Positions 5,224 through 9,508 of a stretch of DNA of 9,508 bases are shown one piece after another. Position 1 is the stretch's first letter. The number at the start of each line of letters is the position of its first letter. A model generated the notes under the pieces. The model saw only the letters and a list, made by a program, of their open reading frames with translations. It had not been told where the DNA came from and ran no database searches. This stretch comes from a bacterium (GTDB taxonomy: Bacteria; Bacillota; Clostridia; Oscillospirales; Acutalibacteraceae), in assembly GCA_020627425.1 (NCBI GenBank), contig JAHKXX010000336.1:1-9508 (forward strand), given 5' to 3'. The position numbers and the translations under genes are program-made.

Positions 5224-6615
5224 TTGTGTATAAGTATGAAAAGCTTTTTTTCTTACGGCAAAGCACCTCTGATGGTTTTACTTTGCACACTTTTTATATT
5301 TTTTTCTGCGAATAAAAATGTAAGCGGCTATTCCGGTGATATAACGGTATCCGACGGAAAAGGATCGTTTTATACCGTATGTACTGACGGAAAAAGCTTT
5401 ACTCTGTATAAGACCGATCGCACAGGCAACAGAGTAAAGCAGGCACAGGAGAAGAATAATGCCGACGGCGCCTTTTATGCCGGAGACAGTCTGTATATTT
5501 ACGGAAACAATAAATACGGTACCGCCGTGGTTTTTGAGTACTCAATATATGGCACCGGGACAGCACTTCTTGAAAACACCGTAATACAGAAGGAGCTGAT
5601 CACCGCCGACAAAAGCGGCAAGCTCTATGTATATGATAACGACAGGATAAGAGTCTTTAATTATGAAGGAAATGAACAGCGCAGCATTTCACTAAAGGAT
5701 GTTTTTGCTCTGAAAACAATACAGTCCGATGGCGCTGTACTTGCGTTTACTAAAAACGGTGTGTACAGTGTTATGAAAAATTCGTTTGTTTTTTCAGAGT
5801 CACTCTCGTATCCTGTAATGGTATGTGGAGATTATGTAACAGACAGCCGAGGCGGTGTATATAAATACACCTCCGGCAGAATTGAATGTACGGCACAGAC
5901 CGGTTACTGCAATACGGTGGTGTGCGGCAGCAAGATTTATACTATTGATAACGGCAAAGTCCTGATGCTTGATATGCAGTCAAATCTTTTGGGGACCTAC
6001 AGTGCGAACACTGAAAACAAAGTCCTGATGGCATCAGGCTCCTGTCTTGCCCTTGTCAGCGGCAGTAATATAGAGATCCTGAAAAGCGAAGCTTTCACTA
6101 AATATATTCCCGAGAGCAGCGTATCCGAGCCTGTCGTAAGCTATGACGATCATTTTACCGAGATCAGCACTCCGAAAACAGAAAGCAGCATTTCAGAAAA
6201 CGGAAACAGTGGGATCAGTCTTAGCAGAGTACAGAAAAGAGGGGATATGATCATAATACCCAAGGGCACAACGGTAGCAGGAGTTAAGACCCTGCTGAAT
6301 ATAAGAAACAACCGTACTGAGTTTTATGACCATAACGGAAACTATAAGAAGTCCGGCGTACTCGGTACGGGTGCTTCTGTTATAATCGACGGCAATTCCG
6401 AATACACACTTGTAGTTATAGGAGATGTTACCGGAGAGGGCAATACCAATTATGCCGATACAAACCTGTTCTGTAAATACTATCTCGGAGAAGAGGAATT
6501 TTCAGACGCACAGCTTCTTGCGGCGGATACGGACGAAAACGGGAGCATACAGTTGTGTGATATATATACAACACTGCTAACGGCAAGAGAAAACAAAAAG
6601 GCACCACAGAGCTAA
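5224..6615 (+). CDS. Secreted propeller-like protein with degenerate dockerin-type C-terminus, function unknown
   Basis: I do not recognise a named gene. The 463-residue product begins with a short basic segment and a hydrophobic stretch (about residues 15-30, APLMVLLCTLFIFF) that looks like a Sec signal or N-terminal anchor without a lipobox. Residues of about 38-290 are strand-rich with recurring aromatic blades such as KLYVYDNDRIRVFNYEG, GVYKYTSGRIECT and KIYTIDNGKVLMLDM, suggesting a beta-propeller (NHL/PQQ-like). A Ser/Glu-rich linker (about 295-340) leads to a GTTVAGVKTLL domain and then a dockerin-like pair of calcium loops at Asp401-Asp412 and Asp435-Asp446. The first loop is degenerate (Thr and Glu in usual Asn/Asp positions). 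This arrangement is common in surface proteins of Ruminococcus-like bacteria. AAGGAA (5214-5219) favours the TTG at 5224; an ATG at 5236 is the alternative. It ends in a terminator built from its own last codons. Confidence 0.8.
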   Translation: MCISMKSFFSYGKAPLMVLLCTLFIFFSANKNVSGYSGDITVSDGKGSFYTVCTDGKSFTLYKTDRTGNRVKQAQEKNNADGAFYAGDSLYIYGNNKYGTAVVFEYSIYGTGTALLENTVIQKELITADKSGKLYVYDNDRIRVFNYEGNEQRSISLKDVFALKTIQSDGAVLAFTKNGVYSVMKNSFVFSESLSYPVMVCGDYVTDSRGGVYKYTSGRIECTAQTGYCNTVVCGSKIYTIDNGKVLMLDMQSNLLGTYSANTENKVLMASGSCLALVSGSNIEILKSEAFTKYIPESSVSEPVVSYDDHFTEISTPKTESSISENGNSGISLSRVQKRGDMIIIPKGTTVAGVKTLLNIRNNRTEFYDHNGNYKKSGVLGTGASVIIDGNSEYTLVVIGDVTGEGNTNYADTNLFCKYYLGEEEFSDAQLLAADTDENGSIQLCDIYTTLLTARENKKAPQS

Positions 6616-6636
6616 TGTGCTCTGTGATGCCTTTTT
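6595..6636. terminator. Bidirectional intrinsic terminator overlapping the end of the secreted-protein gene
   Basis: Arms 6595-6612 and 6619-6636 form an 18-bp stem with a single C-A mismatch and a 6-nt loop (TAATGT). The left arm begins AAAAAGGCA and the right arm ends TGCCTTTTT, so both strands read a hairpin followed by a T-run. It serves the plus-strand gene ending at 6615 and the minus-strand peroxidase gene ending at 6670. The left arm is coding (Lys-Lys-Ala-Pro-Gln-Ser), and the stop codon TAA forms half of the loop. Confidence 0.92.
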
Positions 6637-6669
6637 AAATATATATGAAGATGTGTCAGGAGGATGCTG

Positions 6670-7212
6670 TCAAAGCAAAGAAGCTACGCATTTATCCAGC
6701 TCCTTCATATCTGCCGTAGGCTCAAACCGAGCAACGACCTCTCCGTTTTTGTCTACTACGAACTTGGTGAAGTTCCATTTTATGTCGGGATTGGTTTTAT
6801 AGTTCTTGTCTGTCTTTTTCATCATAGTTTCCATGAGCTTTGCCTTCATACCTTTGCCGAAGCCCTCAAAGCCCTTTTGGGATTTCAGATACTCAAACAG
6901 CGGCAGAGCGTTTTCTCCGTTTACATCGGACTTTTTCATCTGAGAAAACTGTGTTTTATATTTCAGGGTACAGAACTCGTGTATCTCCTCGTCGGTTCCC
7001 GGTGTCTGTCCTGCAAACTGGTTACAGGGTACATCTATTATCTCCAGACCCTTGTCGTGGTACTTTTCGTACATAGCCTCAAGATCCTTATACTGCGGGG
7101 TAAATCCACAGCCGGTCGCGGTGTTTACAACAATAATGACCTTGCCCTTATAGTCACCGAGGGAAATGCTTTCGCCTTTTGTATTGGGAACAGAATAATC
7201 ATAAATGCTCAT
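6670..7212 (-). CDS. gpx: Glutathione peroxidase-family thiol peroxidase
   Basis: This 180-residue cytosolic enzyme should reduce hydrogen and organic peroxides. The peroxidatic Cys35 sits in NTATGCGFTPQY, where animal enzymes have selenocysteine. PCNQFAGQ supplies Gln65, and KWNFTKF supplies Trp136 and Asn137 of the catalytic tetrad. Cys81 in EFCTLKY matches the resolving Cys of thioredoxin-dependent members such as yeast Gpx3, so the electron donor is more likely thioredoxin than glutathione, which most clostridia lack. Family members are usually 160-180 residues, so it appears complete. GGAGG lies 8 nt before the ATG. The gene stands alone, with its own strong promoter, and shares a terminator with the convergent upstream-side gene. 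An inverted repeat covers its -10 region and suggests regulation. Confidence 0.95.
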   Translation of the reverse strand: MSIYDYSVPNTKGESISLGDYKGKVIIVVNTATGCGFTPQYKDLEAMYEKYHDKGLEIIDVPCNQFAGQTPGTDEEIHEFCTLKYKTQFSQMKKSDVNGENALPLFEYLKSQKGFEGFGKGMKAKLMETMMKKTDKNYKTNPDIKWNFTKFVVDKNGEVVARFEPTADMKELDKCVASLL

Positions 7213-7242
7213 TTGACTTACCTCCGTTTAAATATTTAGTAC

Positions 7243-7266
7243 AATTATATTTTATCAGATATAATT
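7243..7266. promoter_or_regulatory. Perfect inverted repeat over the peroxidase promoter, candidate operator
   Basis: AATTATAT (7243-7250) and ATATAATT (7259-7266) are perfect inverted copies with an 8-bp spacer. The dyad runs from just downstream of the peroxidase -10 hexamer into the promoter spacer, a position where a bound dimer would block RNA polymerase. The half-sites are AT-rich like PerR/Fur sites, but the spacing does not fit the classic 7-1-7 box. AT-rich DNA makes chance dyads fairly likely. Confidence 0.4.
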
Positions 7267-7277
7267 TCAAATGTCAA
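7249..7277 (-). promoter_or_regulatory. Sigma-A promoter of the glutathione peroxidase gene
   Basis: On the minus strand a consensus TTGACA (7277-7272) is followed after 17 bp by TAAAAT (7254-7249; five of six). Transcription would start near 7242, giving a leader of about 30 nt up to the ATG at 7212. This is the best promoter match in the window. Confidence 0.75.
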
Positions 7278-7297
7278 TAGAGGAGAAAAATTTTTTT

Positions 7298-7327
7298 GAA
7301 TATCTTTTTACCTGACGGAATATAAAT
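7298..7327 (+). promoter_or_regulatory. Candidate sigma-E-type promoter for sipL-spoIVA
   Basis: GAATATC (7298-7304) matches six of seven bases of the sigma-E -35 consensus KMATATT. After 14 bp, the usual spacing, AATATAAAT (7319-7327) is a partial match to the CATACAnT -10 (about four of seven). The start would fall near 7334, about 27 nt before the sipL ATG. Expression by mother-cell sigma-E is what is known for spoIVA in Bacillus and Clostridioides; the weak -10 keeps confidence low. Confidence 0.35.
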
Positions 7328-7360
7328 TCATAGACAAAACATTTGAAAGGAATGTTAGAT

Positions 7361-8896
7361 ATGGATTACCGTCTTGAAAAGAAAAAATATCCCGTCTGTG
7401 AAACCGTAATTGACTCAAGCTCGGAGCAAAGCGTAGACCTTGATATAAGCCTTCCCGATTACTGTCCGGATATAGAAAGGATCCTGAAATGCCGTATCTG
7501 CCCGCGTATCAGCTCGAGAAGTATTTCAGGCGACAGACTGGACGTAGACGGCACGTCAGAAATAAAGCTGTATTATCTTGACAGCAAGAAGCAGGCAATA
7601 AGGGTATGCGCCCACACAACTCCTTTTTCGTGCAGCTTTGTGTTAAAGGGTGATAACACGGACGCCTACCCCTGTGTAAGCGTTAAAACGGAATATCTTA
7701 ACTGCAGAGCGCTTACTCCGAGAAGGATAGATGTTCACGGTGCGTTTACGGTCACCTCGAAGGTATACAGAAAAGGCGACAACGAGTATTGCTGTAATAT
7801 AGAGGGCGATGACGTACAGCAGAAAACCATAACAAAAAGCGTAAGCTCTCTTTGCGGCATTGGTCAACAGCAGTTCTCCGTCAGCGAGGTGCTTGATATA
7901 GGTCAGGGCAGAGAAACACCACAGAGTATACTGCGCTCGGAGCTTAGCTTTAAAAAAGGAAGGTGCAGAGCGGTATCAGACAAGCTTATGCTCGAGGGAG
8001 AGTGTATCCTGCGTATTCTGTATATTACAGACATAGACTCCGGCGCTCAGGATACCATGACCTTTAATGTACCTGTAAGTCAGGTCATAGACGTACAGGG
8101 ACTTACAGAGAGCAGTCAGAATTTTGTAGATGTAAGTATAATGAACTATACTGCTGACCTTCGCTCGGAATATGATGAAAGCAGCACGCTGATAGCACTT
8201 GACGCCAGACTATGCGCCACCGTTATGAGCTATGATGAAATGGACATATCACTCATAACGGACGCTTACTCCACCAGATATGAGCTTGAAAAAAAGGAAA
8301 GCACTCTCAGCCTTTCAAGACTTCTCAGTCTTATTGACGAGAGCACTTCGGTTTCACAGGAGCTAAGTATCACCGAAAACGGTATCACAAGGGTATATGA
8401 TTTTTGGGCTGATAATGCCGTTTGTGTTTGCAGCTATGAAAACTGTATTTTCACAGTAAAGGGAAAGATAGCCTGCGCCGTGCTTGCTGCGGATTCAGAG
8501 GGCGTTCCGTTTTACGCGGAAAGATCACTCGAATTTACCTGTAACCCACAGCTGCCTCAGGCGCAGGGTGAGATAATATCCGATATTCGTGTAGAGCCGA
8601 CCCTCAGCTTCAGAATAACCGGCAGCAATACGATAGAAGCAGACGCCGATATACACCTGTACGGCACAGTTCTGGAAAAGGAAGCCGTTCGTGTCGTCAG
8701 TGAGGCTGTCGGCAGTGACGAAGAAAAAGCCGACAGGGACAAAACCACAGCCATAACGCTTTATTATGCCGAGCAGGGCGAAAGCCTGTGGGGGATAGCG
8801 CGCCGCTACTCTACTTCGGTAGACGCGATAATAGGAGAAAACGAGCTTGAGGGCGATACTATAGACCGCCGCAGAATGATACTGATACCGATGTAA
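7361..8896 (+). CDS. sipL: SpoIVA-interacting spore coat morphogenetic protein SipL (SPOCS/DUF3794 + LysM)
   Basis: SipL binds SpoIVA and is needed for coat localisation around the forespore in Clostridioides difficile, where it takes the role that SpoVID has in Bacillus. The 511-residue length is nearly that of the C. difficile protein (about 513). An N-terminal region with LPDYCPDIERIL is typical of the SPOCS (DUF3794) family. A second such region includes TPQSILRSELSFKKGRCRA, and a further strand-rich region covers about 290-440. A C-terminal LysM (about residues 467-511) contains EQGESLWGIARRYSTSVDAII and is the part known to contact SpoIVA. There is no signal peptide, fitting a mother-cell cytosolic protein. 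The ATG at 7361 is chosen because AAAGGA lies about 9 nt upstream; in-frame TTG (7343) and ATG (7352) overlap or precede that site. SpoIVA follows after 14 bp, so the two partners should be co-expressed. Confidence 0.92.
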   Translation: MDYRLEKKKYPVCETVIDSSSEQSVDLDISLPDYCPDIERILKCRICPRISSRSISGDRLDVDGTSEIKLYYLDSKKQAIRVCAHTTPFSCSFVLKGDNTDAYPCVSVKTEYLNCRALTPRRIDVHGAFTVTSKVYRKGDNEYCCNIEGDDVQQKTITKSVSSLCGIGQQQFSVSEVLDIGQGRETPQSILRSELSFKKGRCRAVSDKLMLEGECILRILYITDIDSGAQDTMTFNVPVSQVIDVQGLTESSQNFVDVSIMNYTADLRSEYDESSTLIALDARLCATVMSYDEMDISLITDAYSTRYELEKKESTLSLSRLLSLIDESTSVSQELSITENGITRVYDFWADNAVCVCSYENCIFTVKGKIACAVLAADSEGVPFYAERSLEFTCNPQLPQAQGEIISDIRVEPTLSFRITGSNTIEADADIHLYGTVLEKEAVRVVSEAVGSDEEKADRDKTTAITLYYAEQGESLWGIARRYSTSVDAIIGENELEGDTIDRRRMILIPM

Positions 8897-8910
8897 AAGG
8901 AGTGTGCAGC

Positions 8911-9508
8911 TTGAAAGAATACGATATTTACAGGGATATATCGCAACGTACCAACGGAGATATATACCTCGGTATAGTCGGACCTGTCCGTACGGGAAAA
9001 TCAACATTTATAAAGCGCTTTATGGACGCCCTTGTTCTGCCGAATATAGACAGTGAGGAACAGCGCCAAAGGGCAAGGGACGAGCTTCCTCAAAGCTCCG
9101 CCGGCAGGACGATAATGACCACGGAGCCGAAGTTTATTCCAGAAAAAGCAGTAGAGATACGGCTTGATGATATGTCGTGCTTCCGTGTGAGAATGATAGA
9201 CTGTGTAGGCTATATTGTACCCAGCTCTCTCGGCTACATAGAGAACGAGGAGCCTCGTATGGTCAAAACACCATGGTTTGACGAGGCTGTTCCGTTTGAT
9301 ATGGCTGCCGAGCTTGGAACAAAAAAGGTCATAACGGATCATTCCACTATCGGGCTTGTGATAACTACCGACGGTTCTATCAGCGATATAGAAAGAAGCG
9401 AGTATGTCGACGCCGAGGAGCGTGTAATAAAAGAGCTCAAGGAGATAAACAAACCGTTTATCGTTCTGCTTAACTGTGCCGACCCGTCGGATCCTCAGTC
9501 TATAGCCC
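8911..9508 (+). CDS. spoIVA: Stage IV sporulation protein A, SpoIVA (N-terminal 199 codons, runs off the window)
   Basis: SpoIVA is a mother-cell ATPase that polymerises irreversibly on the forespore membrane and forms the basement layer of the spore coat. The visible part begins with YDIYRDISQRTNGDIYLGIVG and continues into a Walker A, GPVRTGKS (Gly24-Ser31, Lys30). Thr70-Thr71 in IMTTEPKF correspond to the sensor threonines, and Asp97 in MIDCVGY to the Walker B position. All three keep B. subtilis numbering exactly. Further conserved blocks are KTPWFDEAVPF, KKVITDHSTIGLVITTDGS and EYVDAEERVIKELKEI. The start is a TTG at 8911, set by AAAAGGAG (8895-8902) eight bases upstream, which overlaps the sipL stop, and by the N-terminal match. 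The middle and C-terminal domains (about 290 residues in the family), including the part that docks to SpoVM and SipL, lie beyond the window. Confidence 0.96.
   Translation, partial: MKEYDIYRDISQRTNGDIYLGIVGPVRTGKSTFIKRFMDALVLPNIDSEEQRQRARDELPQSSAGRTIMTTEPKFIPEKAVEIRLDDMSCFRVRMIDCVGYIVPSSLGYIENEEPRMVKTPWFDEAVPFDMAAELGTKKVITDHSTIGLVITTDGSISDIERSEYVDAEERVIKELKEINKPFIVLLNCADPSDPQSIA

Noticed and set aside
6617..7239. Plus-strand frames of 61-191 codons across the peroxidase gene
   Set aside because: They are antisense to the glutathione peroxidase, whose catalytic motifs are all on the minus strand. The longest begins at an unsupported start inside the terminator region.
8525..9342. Minus-strand frames of 113-160 codons over the end of sipL and spoIVA
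   Set aside because: The plus strand encodes LysM and Walker motifs with correct spacing. The minus-strand peptides are Tyr/Arg-rich, low in family resemblance and lack start signals.
1..9508. CRISPR array, toxin-antitoxin pair, transposon, phage or other novel defence system
   Set aside because: No regularly spaced repeats, transposase, integrase, attachment repeats or small paired ORFs were seen. The genes are housekeeping, stress and sporulation genes with uniform style.

Overview
The window reads as chromosomal DNA from an anaerobic, endospore-forming clostridium. The best fit is the Oscillospiraceae/Ruminococcus-like group, but this is inference from gene content and no species can be named. 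The evidence is a complete spoIIA operon, a sipL-spoIVA pair (SipL is the clostridial spore-coat morphogenesis protein), and a secreted protein with a degenerate dockerin-type module typical of gut Clostridia. The DNA is moderately AT-rich, with A/T-rich intergenic stretches, strong GGAGG-type ribosome binding sites and several GTG/TTG starts. I see no IS element, phage gene, CRISPR array, tRNA or rRNA.

Layout. 1-2770 (+) is a metal-efflux unit: the last 67 codons of a Zn/Cd-type P1B ATPase overlap by 4 bp a full CopA-type Cu(+) ATPase. This CopA carries a heavy-metal-binding domain at each end, and a near-perfect Shine-Dalgarno plus in-frame GTG sits just before the C-terminal one. A hairpin follows, then a small alarmone synthetase (2842-3552, +). 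The spoIIA operon (spoIIAA-spoIIAB-sigF; 4964 down to 3556, minus strand) converges on it with only 3 bp between the stop codons. From the 259-bp spacer upstream of spoIIAA a divergent gene (5224-6615, +) encodes a secreted, propeller-like protein with a dockerin-like C-terminus. An 18-bp-stem bidirectional terminator, whose left arm is made of that gene's last codons, separates it from a convergent glutathione peroxidase gene (7212-6670, minus). Divergent from the peroxidase gene, sipL (7361-8896, +) and spoIVA (8911 to the window edge, +) form a sporulation operon.

How the genes work together. SpoIIAA, SpoIIAB and sigma-F form the partner-switching circuit that starts forespore-specific transcription. 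SpoIVA is the ATPase that polymerises around the forespore, and SipL binds it, so the window holds an early forespore regulator and a mother-cell coat module, separated by unrelated stress genes. Metal efflux, alarmone synthesis and peroxide detoxification make up a scattered stress complement; nothing shows that they are functionally linked to sporulation. Most of the window is ordinary, recognisable clostridial biology. The observations most worth testing are the possible internal translation start that would release a free CopZ-like chaperone from copA, the inverted repeat over the peroxidase promoter, the promoter/terminator overlap before the alarmone synthetase, and the antisense arrangement at the end of spoIIA.
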